A DNA stretch of 64,000 nucleotides. Origin: Gyromitra esculenta. Its lineage: Eukaryota > Ascomycota > Pezizomycetes > Pezizales > Discinaceae. Of the stretch, positions 33,074-42,373 are shown piece by piece; positions within the stretch are counted from its first letter, which is position 1, and each line of letters begins with the position of its first letter. The stretch lies in assembly GCA_038503075.1 (NCBI GenBank), contig JBCAML010000004.1:1633149-1697148 (forward strand), given 5' to 3'. The notes under the pieces are model-generated. The model searched no databases, was not told the origin of the DNA, and saw only the letters and a program-made list of their open reading frames with translations. Position numbers and translations under genes: made by a program.

Positions 33074-34463
33074 TTACATTTTATCCTTTCCTTTCCCTTG
33101 TCCTTTACCACCACGTTTAGACTTTGAAGACTGGATGGACACTGCAGCAGACAATTCATCCTCGTCCGAAGAAGAATCAACCATATCAATAGTTTCCATA
33201 GGTAATGGCTGATCATCGGAACGCTCTGGACTATGAAAAGGAGCACGACTCGCTCTTGCTTCCGGTCGTTTGAACAGATTGCTTCTATCAGCATCTCGTC
33301 CAAAGTTCAGCTTAGCTCGAATGGGCCCTACAAATAGTAGTAGTGAGTATTAAAATCCACAATACTTGTTATATGCGAAACTGACCTGGTGATCCTGGTA
33401 TTGTGCTTGAAGACACTCCCGATTTTGTAGGTGTTGCAGGACCACTGTCTGGATCTGGCTTAATTATCTTCATTGGACTTGGCGAGGTATTGACTGGGCC
33501 CAATAAAACCTTGCGTTTGGACTTCGGAGTTTGGAATATGGAGGCTTTGTCATCTTTGGGAACACCATCACGTGAGAAATTTATAGCGTGAGTTATCCCA
33601 TATGCTATAATGTCAAATATTTAGTAAATTGAGAGCTAAAAAATTGGTGTTGAGTAATTGATGTGATCTTACCTCTATCTATATCACTCTCATAAATATA
33701 CCTGAAAGCTATATCCAGTACTTTCCCCAAATGCAAATATTTAACCAACTTTGAGAACAATAGGACTTTGGTGTCAATCAAAAAGGTGAGAGCGCACTAC
33801 AGGATTCAAATTAGCTTTGTCAAATTTGTTTTAACGGGTGGAATAATTTAAGCTATTACCAGCACATCTTCTTTAGCCTCACTATTATACTGATACATCT
33901 GACCTTGAAAGTGAGAATACGTTGTATTGGGCATATCTTCAAGATCCAAGAGCATAGTGACAGTTGATGTACAGAATGGATCATTGGAAATAAATTTGTC
34001 TGCAGGTGCGTTGTTCATAAGCTCGACATTACGGATCAATGAGTACTACTTGTGTTATTAGCATAATCAAAAAGTATGAGGCATACAAAAGGATGATAGA
34101 TGGTAGCCAACCTTTGGAGTGTTTCCAGCGAAAAAGATAACAGTGCCATAAAATAGGTATACTCGATCAGGATAGAGAGTGTTGTCGGTGTTTTGGTAGT
34201 ACTTCACAGACACCTCATGGGATGCACCATCTGCATCATGATGAAGGACTTTTGCCGATTTGAATCCACCCACACCAGAAATTGAGGAGATTCTGCCAAC
34301 GAAAGAATAATAAATAGGCATGTGGAAATAATACTTACAATTGATACTGTGTGAAAAATGTTCTATCAAAAGTGTGAGTTGGTAAAGGTAAGAGTGACTG
34401 AAGTAAACCCCGAATGTTTGAAAGAAGAAGAAAGCGGAGAATGAAAACCCAGGTGGGAATCAT
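33074..34463 (-). CDS. Unknown 362-aa protein upstream of the Helitron Rep, six exons
   Basis: I do not recognise a family. Exons on the plus-strand scale: 34339-34463, 34112-34292, 33860-34045, 33673-33796, 33386-33604, 33074-33327; all introns are GT..AG, 46-68 bp, and the joined frame is 1,089 bp without a stop. The N-terminus is Leu-rich (possible helix or weak signal), then LISSISGVGGFKSAKVLHHD, a beta-rich part (VSVKYYQNTDN, DRVYLFYGTVIFF), a helical part, then PKSKRKVL, SSSDEDEL and a Lys/Gly-rich tail. An OB-fold-like single-strand binding protein, as some Helitrons carry, is possible but unproven. TTAAATAC lies just upstream of the ATG. The stop is 110 bp before the Rep ATG on the same strand. 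Confidence 0.6.
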
Positions 34464-34913
34464 GGGGTATTTAACACGTCATGTCCAAAGCTATAACACA
34501 GGAACTAATTATAACATACACACCAAAAGAGAAGCAATAAGCGAAAGCAAGAGAAACCAAAAATTATGCTGATTCTGTACAGATATCAAAGAAGTCAGTG
34601 CAATTGAGCTTAACAACCACTCTAAGATCACACATACTACATACCAAAAAGGTTTAATTGAGCAGAAAATAACTTGCCACGGGCTAAAATAGGAAATTGA
34701 ATGCGGAAAGGCACATGGTGAGAGTTGATGGCTCAAACTAAGAATGAGGTGAATCAGCTGATTCAGAGCAAAAAGAAAGAATAAGAAGCGATCTGGTGCA
34801 AAATGTACAATGTTCAATGCTATTCATACAACAACAAAGTTGTAGGTGACGTAGGCTGAAAAAGCAACACAATCTAATGTTTAGTATGATTGTGTATCCA
34901 AGCATACGAATGA
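34464..34913. other. Upstream region of the 362-aa gene (first copy of a tandem duplication)
   Basis: AT-rich, no gene seen. It matches 41,520-41,970 and continues across the gypsy-B insertion into 40,739-41,134, so it is part of a tandem duplication of about 1.24 kb. Confidence 0.75.
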
Positions 34914-35055
34914 TATTTTTTCATGGACGGTTGTTATGTCGATCGGTTAGGTACATGGGTACATGGTCGTCGGGTTTCATTGTTGTTCCTTGTGTTTTTG
35001 TGAGTTCTTTGTTACAATGAGTCATGTCTTTGTCATCGAAAGGGTTGGAACGTGG

Positions 35056-35063
35056 TATATAAG
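35056..35063 (+). promoter_or_regulatory. TATA box of LTR-B
   Basis: TATATAAG, 53 bp before AAGCAACGT (35109), which I infer to be the RNA 5' end. The same spacing and boxes recur in the 3' LTR and in the 47-kb LTR-B. Confidence 0.8.
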
Positions 35064-35157
35064 CGAAGGGATTTCCCCTCATCTTGTACTTTTCCTTCTT
35101 CTTTCTTTAAGCAACGTCTTCTTTTGCATACTCACTGTATCTTACAAATACATCCTC

Positions 35158-35319
35158 AGATTACACCTCGTAATCTATCGCCGTTGCCCTCTTCAAGTCA
35201 TCATAACTTGAACCATTTGTAGAGCCTGTAGAATCCCCGCACTTTCTCCTGACGTTGGTTTCTCGTCCAAGTAGCACTGCTTATCTCGGGGGATACCTGA
35301 GAGCTTGACGAGAATCTCG
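35158..35319 (+). promoter_or_regulatory. Structured RNA domain in LTR-B R-U5
   Basis: It has the same architecture as in LTR-A with different stem sequences: P1 AGATTAC/GTAATCT (35158-35176), P2 TTCAAGT/ACTTGAA (35192-35212), the GTAGAGCCTGTAGAA box, and an outer stem CTCGTC.AAG with CTTGACGAG. The inner hairpin P4 is TCTCGGG-GGATA-CCTGAGA (35284-35302, one G-U pair). The linker AAGTAGCACTGCT is unchanged. Confidence 0.75.
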
Positions 35320-35331
35320 CTCCTTGAGATT

Positions 35332-35340
35332 ACGTTGCTT
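35332..35340 (+). promoter_or_regulatory. Self-priming primer-binding site
   Basis: ACGTTGCTT, two bases after the LTR, is the exact reverse complement of AAGCAACGT at 35109-35117, the inferred first bases of the transcript. This is the arrangement known from Tf1, where the RNA 5' end folds back as primer. No tRNA 3'-end complement (TGG...) is seen here. Confidence 0.7.
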
Positions 35341-35386
35341 CCTTATCTACACCCTCTACCGACACCCATCTACTTCCAACGACACC

Positions 35387-36634
35387 ATGAGCAACCCCGC
35401 TCCCGCCCCCTGGACCTTCCCTACCTTTGAGAATTTCCAAGCCGCCGCCAATGCCGATTTCGTCTCCGCCTACGAGGAAATCCGCTCGCATTATCAACAG
35501 CGAGTGGACAACCTCGTCTATGTAGACCTGCAACTTGAGGAAGCTATTCAAGAAAGAAACAACATGACAGCCAGGTTCAATACCTGCCAGTCTCAGTTGC
35601 AGGCAGCCGAAGCAGAAATCGCCTGCCTCCAAAACGCCGCTCCCCCACCACCCGCACCATCGCCGCCACCTCCTCCCGCCCACACTCAAGGAGGACGTTC
35701 GGATAAAATGCCTGATCCAGATAAGTTCAATGGTTCTCGCGATAAACTCCCTGGATTCGTTCTGCAACTCAGGTCAAAACTCTCGGTTAACGCCGACCGA
35801 TTCTCCAACAGCAACAATATGGTATTGTATGCTATTAGCCGTCTCGAGGGAGCCGCACTCGAACAAATTCGCCACTCCGTCCTTCCTGACGGAACTACCA
35901 CCTGGAACTCTGCCGCCGATTTGATCACCGCTTTGGAAACAGCCTTTGGCGATCCGGACCCTCTCGGTACTGCCCGCCGTGAACTGCACCAACTTCGACA
36001 AGGGAAGCGAGACTTCTCCGCCTACCTCGCCGACTTTCAACGCATCATGGGACGCCTCAACTACGATGAGTCGGCCAAGAATGATGCCCTGGAATTCGGC
36101 ATGTCAGACGAATTAAAAGAAGCGGTAGTAACTGTTGCTGACTTCCCCACCACCTTCACTTCTCTTTGCGCCTTCCTCCTTCGCTTAGATAACCGAATCC
36201 GAGCAAGAAGAGAAGAGAAAAAAAATGCCGTCCGCAACACCATGGGACAATTCGCCGCCCCTGCCGCCGCCCCCGCCGCTTTCACTCCCGCTTCCTCCTC
36301 CTTCGCCCCTGGAGGACTTGCTCCCATGGACCTCTCTTTCGGTCGTACCTCCACTTCCCGTCCCGCCCCTGAACAACGATATGTTCAAATAAACGGAAGA
36401 AGAAAACTGTCTCCTGAAGAGAAATCCTGGAGACAAACCAATAATCGCTGCTTGTTCTGCGCCGGGGAAGGGCATATCTTCTCGAACTGCCCTTCTGCCT
36501 CCAAGCGCCCCGCTATGAGAGGAGCCGTCACCAATGCCGCCGCCGCACCTCCCGCTCCCTCTGTTTTTCCGCCACCTCTGCCTCCTCGTTTTTTTGGTCT
36601 TGATACTGCAGACTCAGTTGAGTCTTTAAACTAG
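35387..36634 (+). CDS. gag: Gag of gypsy-B, 415 aa
   Basis: The capsid/nucleocapsid precursor of the intact chromovirus. I start it at ATG 35387 (MSNPAPAPW), the first ATG after the LTR; an upstream TTG in frame lies in the LTR and is unlikely to be used. A coiled-coil-like N-terminus (YEEIRSHYQQRV...LQLEEAIQERNN) precedes a Pro-rich linker, then the gag core (KMPDPDKFNGSRDKLPGFVLQL, TARRELHQLRQGKRDFSAYLADF). A CCHC knuckle CLFCAGEGHIFSNC follows at about residues 363-376. It ends at a TAG directly after the slippery site T TTA AAC. Confidence 0.95.
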   Translation: MSNPAPAPWTFPTFENFQAAANADFVSAYEEIRSHYQQRVDNLVYVDLQLEEAIQERNNMTARFNTCQSQLQAAEAEIACLQNAAPPPPAPSPPPPPAHTQGGRSDKMPDPDKFNGSRDKLPGFVLQLRSKLSVNADRFSNSNNMVLYAISRLEGAALEQIRHSVLPDGTTTWNSAADLITALETAFGDPDPLGTARRELHQLRQGKRDFSAYLADFQRIMGRLNYDESAKNDALEFGMSDELKEAVVTVADFPTTFTSLCAFLLRLDNRIRARREEKKNAVRNTMGQFAAPAAAPAAFTPASSSFAPGGLAPMDLSFGRTSTSRPAPEQRYVQINGRRKLSPEEKSWRQTNNRCLFCAGEGHIFSNCPSASKRPAMRGAVTNAAAAPPAPSVFPPPLPPRFFGLDTADSVESLN

Positions 36635-39600
36635 TTCAACCAGAGTCGCCTTGTGACCCTGCTCCGGTTTCTTTTTCTTCTTTGTCAGCGTTTTCCATTT
36701 CTGGGTTTTCAGTGTCGGATGTGTGCGTGGAGGATAATTTGGATGGGGAACACTTTGTAGTTTCATGTAGCCTTTCCCACCAAAATAAAGTTATAAAAAC
36801 ACACGCACTTCTTGACACTGGAGCCTCAGGGTTCGCTTTCATCGATGAGAATTTTGTGCGTCACCATTCCCTACCATTATCTCCCCTTAAAACCCCTCGT
36901 CAATTAGAGGTCATTGACGGCCGAACAATTGCCTCGGGAGATATTACCAACCTTTGCCACTTGGAGCTTTCTATTCAACAACATAACGAAAAAGCTCCCT
37001 TCTTCGTCACCAAACTAGGACACTACCCCCTAGTACTCGGTATCCCGTGGATGAACCTCCATGACGTTCACCTACAATTCGCCAACAAAAGCATTGAATT
37101 CAACTCTGAGTTCTGCACCACCCACTGTGCCCCCAAACAACCTATTGTTTCCGTCGCTGCCATCCCGCCTCCAGCTAAACTTAACGCCGCCTTTATTGGA
37201 GCCGCCAGTTTCCGCATGCTCGCCAGAAAAAAGGGTACTCAGGTCTATTCGATGTCTCTATATGAAATAAACAAAGTCCTCGATAGCAAAACCACTAAAG
37301 AGGAATGGAGACAAAGAATACCCGCAGAGTATCACGAATACCTGGACATGTTTGATAAAGCAAAAGCCCAAGGACTCCCCCCCCGCCGTCCCTATGATCA
37401 TCGCATTACCCTCCAAGAAGGCAAAGAACCACCATTCGGTCCCCTCTACGGTATGTCACGAGATGAACTTCTAGTTCTTAAGAAGTACATCGAGGACAAC
37501 CTAGAGAAGGGCTTTATTCGCGCCAGCTCATCTTCTGCCGGTTCCCCCGTCCTCTTCGCCGCAAAACCCGACGGATCTCTACGCCTCTGTGTAGACTATC
37601 GAGGCCTTAATGCTCTTACCGTCAAAGACCGATATACCTCCCCGCTCGTTAAAGAGACCCTCGATCGCCTCGCTAAAGCACAATGGTATTCCAAACTAGA
37701 CCTTCGAGATGGATTTCACCAAATCCGCATCGCAGAAGGAGAAGAATGGAAAACCGCTTTTAGGACTCGTTACGGTCTTTACGAATACATGGTTATGCCA
37801 TTCGGCCTCACCAATGCCCCCGGTACCTTCCAGCGCTTTGTCAATGATTCCCTCCGAGAATACTTGGACCTCTTCTGTACGGCCTATCTTGACGATATCC
37901 TTATCTATAGTGATACCCTTGCCGAACATAAAATCCACGTCCGACAAGTCCTTAACGCCTTGAAAGCCAACAATATACTTCTCAAACCTGAGAAGTGCGA
38001 ATTCCACGTCCAATCCATAAAATACCTCGGACTAATCCTCACGCCCGAAGGGATCAAGATGGACGAAGAGAAACTCAAAGCCGTACGAGACTGGAACTGC
38101 CCAAAATGCATTAAAGATGTTCAAGCCTTCCTCGGTTTTGCAAACTTCTACCGACGATTTATCCTGGGATTTTCTCGCCTAGCAGCACCCCTTACCGCTT
38201 TCACAAAAAAAGGTATCGTTTTCGAATGGACAGTCGAGGCAGAACTCGCATTTGAAGCCCTGAAAGATGCCTTTACCAAAGCCCCTGTACTCATCCACTT
38301 CGACCTTCGAAAGAAGATCTTTGTGGAATCTGATGCTTCTGACTTCGTCTCCGGTGGTGTCCTCTCCCAACTCGATGATAACGGCGTACTCCACCCTGTG
38401 GCATTCTTTTCTAAGAAACACACTCCTGCTGAGTGCAATTACGAAATCTACGATAAGGAGTTGCTAGCCATTATCCGTTGCTTTGAAGAATGGCGCCCTG
38501 AGCTCGAAGGATCTGAACTCCCCATCTCTGTCATCACAGACCATAAAAACTTGGAATACTTTATGACCACCAAGCAACTGAACCGAAGACAAGTCAGATG
38601 GGCTGAATACCTCTCACGTTTCGACTTTGTCATTACGTACAGACCAGGAGTACAAGGAGGAAAGCCGGACGCATTGACTCGGAGATCAGGAGATCTCCCT
38701 GAAGAAGGGGATGAAAGACTACGACACCAACACCAAGTAGTCCTGAAGGAAAAGAATTTGGATCCCAAGCTGAGTTTGTTTTCGGGTTCTTTACTAAACG
38801 AACTCACTGAATTGGATGCCACCCTTGAAATCCTAATGAATCAAGGATATAACGCTGACCCGTTCCCACAAAAAATCCTTTTAGCACTTAGGAATGGCGA
38901 ACGACAATCCAAGAAAATCACCTTAGGTGATTGCACCGAGATGAATAGCTGTCTCTATTACCGACAAAGACTCTATATCCTTGACCATGATCCTCTTCGC
39001 CTCCTTATCCTACAGCGACACCATGACGCTCCCTCCGCCGGCCACCCAGGACGTGAAAAATCCTTTGAACTCATCTCAAGATGTTTCTACTGGCCAAAGA
39101 TGAGAGAATATATCGGACGATATACCCGGAATTGTCATATCTGCCGACGAGCAAAACCAAGCACCCTCGGTACCCATGGCGTTCTAAAACCGCTCCCGGT
39201 TCCCAACCGCCCCTGGGAAGAATTGTCAATGGACTTCGTCACTGGCCTCCCAGAATCTAATGGCTTTGATGCCATTATGGTCATCGTGGATCGACTCTCG
39301 AAGATGCGGCACCTTGTCCCGTGTAATACTACCATTAACGCTGAACAGACGGCCGAGCTATACCTCCAAAATGTTTGGAAACTCCATGGACTTCCCTCTC
39401 ATATTACTTCTGATAGAGGAACACAGTTCACCGCAAAGTTTTGGAAGCACCTCTGTCAGCGTTTGAATATTGCCGCCCGCATGTCTACCTCCTTCCATCC
39501 AGAAACTGATGGACAAACTGAACGACTCAACGCCGTAATGGAGCAATACCTCCGTTGTTACGTTTCCTATCAGCAAGACGACTGGTCAAAATGGTTACCC

Positions 39601-40311
39601 ATCGCTGAATTCGCTGCCAATAACCAGGAATCCGCAAGTACTAAGGCTACGCCCTTCTTTGCGAATTATGGCTATCACCCTCGCTTTGATACCTCAATCG
39701 TCCCTAACGACCGCTCTCCCCAGACCCTCGATGCTGACGGATTCGCCTCCAAGATGGAAGAACTTAGAGACTTCCTCCGGGTACAGATGAGGACTGCCCA
39801 GGACATCTTCGAGTCAAGCACAAATCGACACCGTACTCCCGCTCCATTGTTCAGGGAAAAAGACGAAGTGTTTGTGTCAATGAAGAACATGAGGACAACG
39901 CGGAATTCTAGGAAGTTGGATTGGAAATGGAGTGACCCTTTTCCGGTGAAACGTGTTATTTCAGCTTACGCCTATGAAATTGACCTCCCAAGATCAATGA
40001 AGTATCACCCCGTATTCCACGTCTCGTTGATCAAAGCAGCTCCCATCGACCCACTTCCCGGTCAGATTATTACGCCACCCCCACCAGTTCAAGTTAATGA
40101 CCATGAGGAATACCTCGTTGAAGCTATCCTGGATTCTCGTTTATACCGCGGAAAACTTCAATACTTGGTCGAATGGACTGGCTATGCACTACCCACCTGG
40201 GAACCTGCGGATTACCACGAAGAGACTAAAGCTGTAGATTCTTTCCACCAACGATATCCGGATAAGCCAAGGGAAGGAGTGATTAGTGTTCGCAGGAGCT
40301 CACGGCTATGA
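36622..40311 (+). CDS. pol: Pol of gypsy-B (PR-RT-RH-IN-chromodomain)
   Basis: Translated by -1 frameshift from gag: the frame opens at 36622 and has no ATG near its start. Counted from 36682: protease ALLDTGAS near residue 45; RT with SKLDLRDGFHQI and CTAYLDDILIYSD near 402; RNase H VESDASDFVSGG near 550. Integrase has HHDAPSAGHPGREK...CHICRRAK (HHCC) near 780-820. Its catalytic Asp/Asp/Glu lie in SMDFVTGL, TSDRGTQFT and DGQTERLN, with a GPY/F-like DPFPVKRV. A chromodomain EYLVEAILDSR...YLVEWTGY..PTWEP covers about 1143-1195. All catalytic motifs are present. The stop overlaps the polypurine tract. Confidence 0.95.
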   Translation, partial: VFKLVQPESPCDPAPVSFSSLSAFSISGFSVSDVCVEDNLDGEHFVVSCSLSHQNKVIKTHALLDTGASGFAFIDENFVRHHSLPLSPLKTPRQLEVIDGRTIASGDITNLCHLELSIQQHNEKAPFFVTKLGHYPLVLGIPWMNLHDVHLQFANKSIEFNSEFCTTHCAPKQPIVSVAAIPPPAKLNAAFIGAASFRMLARKKGTQVYSMSLYEINKVLDSKTTKEEWRQRIPAEYHEYLDMFDKAKAQGLPPRRPYDHRITLQEGKEPPFGPLYGMSRDELLVLKKYIEDNLEKGFIRASSSSAGSPVLFAAKPDGSLRLCVDYRGLNALTVKDRYTSPLVKETLDRLAKAQWYSKLDLRDGFHQIRIAEGEEWKTAFRTRYGLYEYMVMPFGLTNAPGTFQRFVNDSLREYLDLFCTAYLDDILIYSDTLAEHKIHVRQVLNALKANNILLKPEKCEFHVQSIKYLGLILTPEGIKMDEEKLKAVRDWNCPKCIKDVQAFLGFANFYRRFILGFSRLAAPLTAFTKKGIVFEWTVEAELAFEALKDAFTKAPVLIHFDLRKKIFVESDASDFVSGGVLSQLDDNGVLHPVAFFSKKHTPAECNYEIYDKELLAIIRCFEEWRPELEGSELPISVITDHKNLEYFMTTKQLNRRQVRWAEYLSRFDFVITYRPGVQGGKPDALTRRSGDLPEEGDERLRHQHQVVLKEKNLDPKLSLFSGSLLNELTELDATLEILMNQGYNADPFPQKILLALRNGERQSKKITLGDCTEMNSCLYYRQRLYILDHDPLRLLILQRHHDAPSAGHPGREKSFELISRCFYWPKMREYIGRYTRNCHICRRAKPSTLGTHGVLKPLPVPNRPWEELSMDFVTGLPESNGFDAIMVIVDRLSKMRHLVPCNTTINAEQTAELYLQNVWKLHGLPSHITSDRGTQFTAKFWKHLCQRLNIAARMSTSFHPETDGQTERLNAVMEQYLRCYVSYQQDDWSKWLPIAEFAANNQESASTKATPFFANYGYHPRFDTSIVPNDRSPQTLDADGFASKMEELRDFLRVQMRTAQDIFESSTNRHRTPAPLFREKDEVFVSMKNMRTTRNSRKLDWKWSDPFPVKRVISAYAYEIDLPRSMKYHPVFHVSLIKAAPIDPLPGQIITPPPPVQVNDHEEYLVEAILDSRLYRGKLQYLVEWTGYALPTWEPADYHEETKAVDSFHQRYPDKPREGVISVRRSSRL
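36625..36631 (+). promoter_or_regulatory. -1 ribosomal frameshift site at the gag stop
   Basis: The heptamer T TTA AAC is in the gag reading phase and is followed at once by the TAG stop. The -1 frame is open from 36622 into pol (LVQPESPCDPAPV...). UUUAAAC is a classic slippery heptamer. No obvious strong pseudoknot was found by eye in the next 60 bases. Confidence 0.8.
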
Positions 40312-40318
40312 GGGGGGG
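40310..40318 (+). promoter_or_regulatory. Polypurine tract of gypsy-B
   Basis: GAGGGGGGG, ending four bases before the 3' LTR; expected primer for plus-strand DNA. It overlaps the pol stop codon TGA (40309-40311). Confidence 0.8.
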
Positions 40319-40322
40319 CTAC

Positions 40323-40733
40323 TTTCATGGACGGTTGTTATGTTGATCGGGTAAGTACATGGGTACATGGTTGTTGGGTTTCGTTGTTGTTCCTTGGGTT
40401 TCTATGAGTTCCTTGTTACAATGAGTCATGTCTTTGTCATCGAAAGGGTTGGAACGTGGTATATAAGCGAAGGGATTTCCCCTCATCTTGTACTTTTCCT
40501 TCTTCTTTCTTTAAGCAACGTCTTCTTTTGCATACTCACTGTATCTTACAAATACATCCTCAGATTACACCTCGTAATCTTTCGCCGTCGCCCTCTTCAA
40601 GTCATCATAACTTGAACCATTTGTAGAGCCTGTAGAATCCCCGCACTTTCTCCTGACGTTGGTTTCTCGTCCAAGTAGCACTGCTTATCTCGGGGGATAC
40701 CTGAGAGCTTGACGAGAATCTCGCTCCTTGAGA
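40323..40733 (+). repeat. 3' LTR-B of gypsy-B
   Basis: 411 bp, same ends as the 5' LTR; about 12 differences, ten of them in the first 100 bp or so. Confidence 0.95.
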
Positions 40734-40738
40734 TATTT

Positions 40739-41134
40739 GTGGAGGTTTGGGGAATGACATCATGAAGGGTTAGGGTTTTTGAATGTTGTTGAGAATGGTG
40801 AATTGAGCAATAATTAGCGTTGAAGTATTAAAGTGAGAAGACAAAAACACTAAAATTTTATGTTAGGATTGGCTCGAAGAAAAAACATGAAGGGAAAAGG
40901 TTCAAAAGTGAATTTGAATATTTCTAAAGCAAACTATTTGGATGATGTACCATTCACGATACCTTATAAAAGTAATTATAACAATAACATGTGTTTTGAT
41001 ACATATAGCAATATCATATATAAAATCTAAATATCAAGAAAATCGATGTGCTTCCAAATCTGGCAAAAAGTGTCTAATCTGGTTTAGCGTTATATTAAAC
41101 AGTAGGATCAACACACCTACTCAATTTTTTTAAT
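40739..41134. repeat. Tandem duplication, right part of copy 1
   Basis: Matches 41,975-42,373 (for example GAATGACATCATGAAGGG, TTAGGGTTTTTGAAT, and CATATATAAAA with its flanks). Together with 34,080-34,918 it forms the first copy of a unit of about 1.24 kb that gypsy-B split. Confidence 0.88.
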
Positions 41135-42373
41135 GTTTGAAGATGATAGATGGTTGCCAACCTTTGGAGTGTTTCTAGGGAAAAAGATAACAGTGCCATA
41201 AAATAGGTATACTCGATCAGGATAAAGAGTGTTGTTGGTATTTTGATAGTACTTCACAGACACCTAACAGGATACACCATCCACATAATGATGAAAGACC
41301 TTTGCCGATTTGAATCAACCTACAACAGAAATTCAGGAGATTCTGCCAACAAATGAATAATAAATAGGCATGTGGAAATAATACTTACAATTGATTCTGT
41401 GTGAAAAAAGTTCTACCCAAAAGTCTTAATCAGTAAAGGTAATGGTGACTGAAGTAAACCTTAGATGTTTGGAAGGAGAAGAAAAAAGCGGGGAATGATA
41501 ATACAGTTGGGAATCATGGGGTATTTAACACGTCATGTCCAAAACTATAACATGGGAACACACTAATACATACATACCAAAAGAGAAGCAATAAGTGAAA
41601 CCAAGAGAAAACCAAAATTATGGCAACTGGGTACAAATATCAATGAAGTCTGTGCAATTGAGCTTAACAATTGCTCTAAGATCCTGAGTAGTATATACAA
41701 AACAGGCTTAATCAAGTGAAAAATAACTTATCACCAGCTAAAATAGGAAATTGAATGCGGAGTGGCACATGGTGGGTGTTGATAGCTCAAACTAAAGATG
41801 ATGTGAATCAACTAATTCATAGCAAAAAGAAAGAATAAGAAACGATCTGTTGCAAAACATATGATGTCCAAGGCAATTGATACAACAAAAAAGTTGTAGG
41901 TGACGGAGGATGAAAAAGGAACACAATTTATTGTTTAGTATGACTGTGTATTAAAGCATATGAATGACATTTGCGTGGGTGTGGAGAATGACATCATGAA
42001 GGGTTAGGGTTTTTGAATATTGTTGAGAACAGTGAATTGAGGAATAATTAGCATTAAAGTTTTGAAGTGAGAAGCTAAAAAGACCAAATTTTATTTTAGG
42101 ATGGGCTTGAAGAAAAAACAGGAATGTAAAAGTTTCAAAAGTGAATTTGAATATTGTTAAAGCAAACTATTTGGATGGTATACTATGCACGATACCTTAT
42201 AAAGGTAATCATAAAGATAATATGTTTTATGATATATATAGTGATGTCATATATAAAACCTAAATATCAACAAAATTGATGTACTTCCAAATCGGGTAAA
42301 AATTGTATGATCAGGTTTAGCGTTATTTTAAGCAGTAGGATCAATACACCCACTAAATTTTTTTAATGTTTAA
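41135..42373 (-). repeat. Tandem duplication, copy 2, with a decayed 5' part of the 362-aa gene
   Basis: 41,141-41,522 matches exons 1-2 and the start of the 362-aa gene at 34,090-34,463, with many substitutions, and nothing of exons 3-6. 41,523-42,373 matches its upstream region. The join ...GAATGACATTTGCGTGGG near 41,967 is uninterrupted where copy 1 carries gypsy-B. Both copies end in TTTTTTTAATGTTT. It is non-coding now. Confidence 0.88.

Larger units (their letters stand above)
34919..35329 (+). repeat. 5' LTR-B of gypsy-B
   Basis: Begins TTTCATGGACGG and ends CTCCTTGAGA, not the usual TG..CA; the ends form an imperfect inverted repeat (TTTCATGG versus TCTCAAGG). It carries the TATA box, the AAGCAACGT box and the structured R-U5 domain. 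Confidence 0.95.
34919..40733 (+). mobile_element. Full-length Ty3/gypsy chromovirus (gypsy-B)
   Basis: 5,815 bp with two 411-bp LTRs and perfect target duplication TATTT (34914-34918 and 40734-40738). gag and pol frames are uninterrupted. The LTRs differ at about 12 of 411 positions by my reading, mostly C/T or G/A and mostly in U3. The C-terminal chromodomain and the self-priming signal place it near the Tf1/sushi chromoviruses. The paired tandem repeat copy near 41,970 shows the site before insertion. It is the only complete element in the window and may still be active. Confidence 0.96.

Noticed and set aside
34293..34338. ATG near 34,320 as start of the unknown gene
   Set aside because: It lies in a 46-bp stretch with GTAAGT and GGCAG ends; splicing it out joins an upstream ATG exon in frame, so I treat it as an intron.
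35324..35386. Gag start at an upstream TTG in the LTR
   Set aside because: It would begin inside the LTR end; the ATG at 35387 in ACCATGAGC context is the better start.
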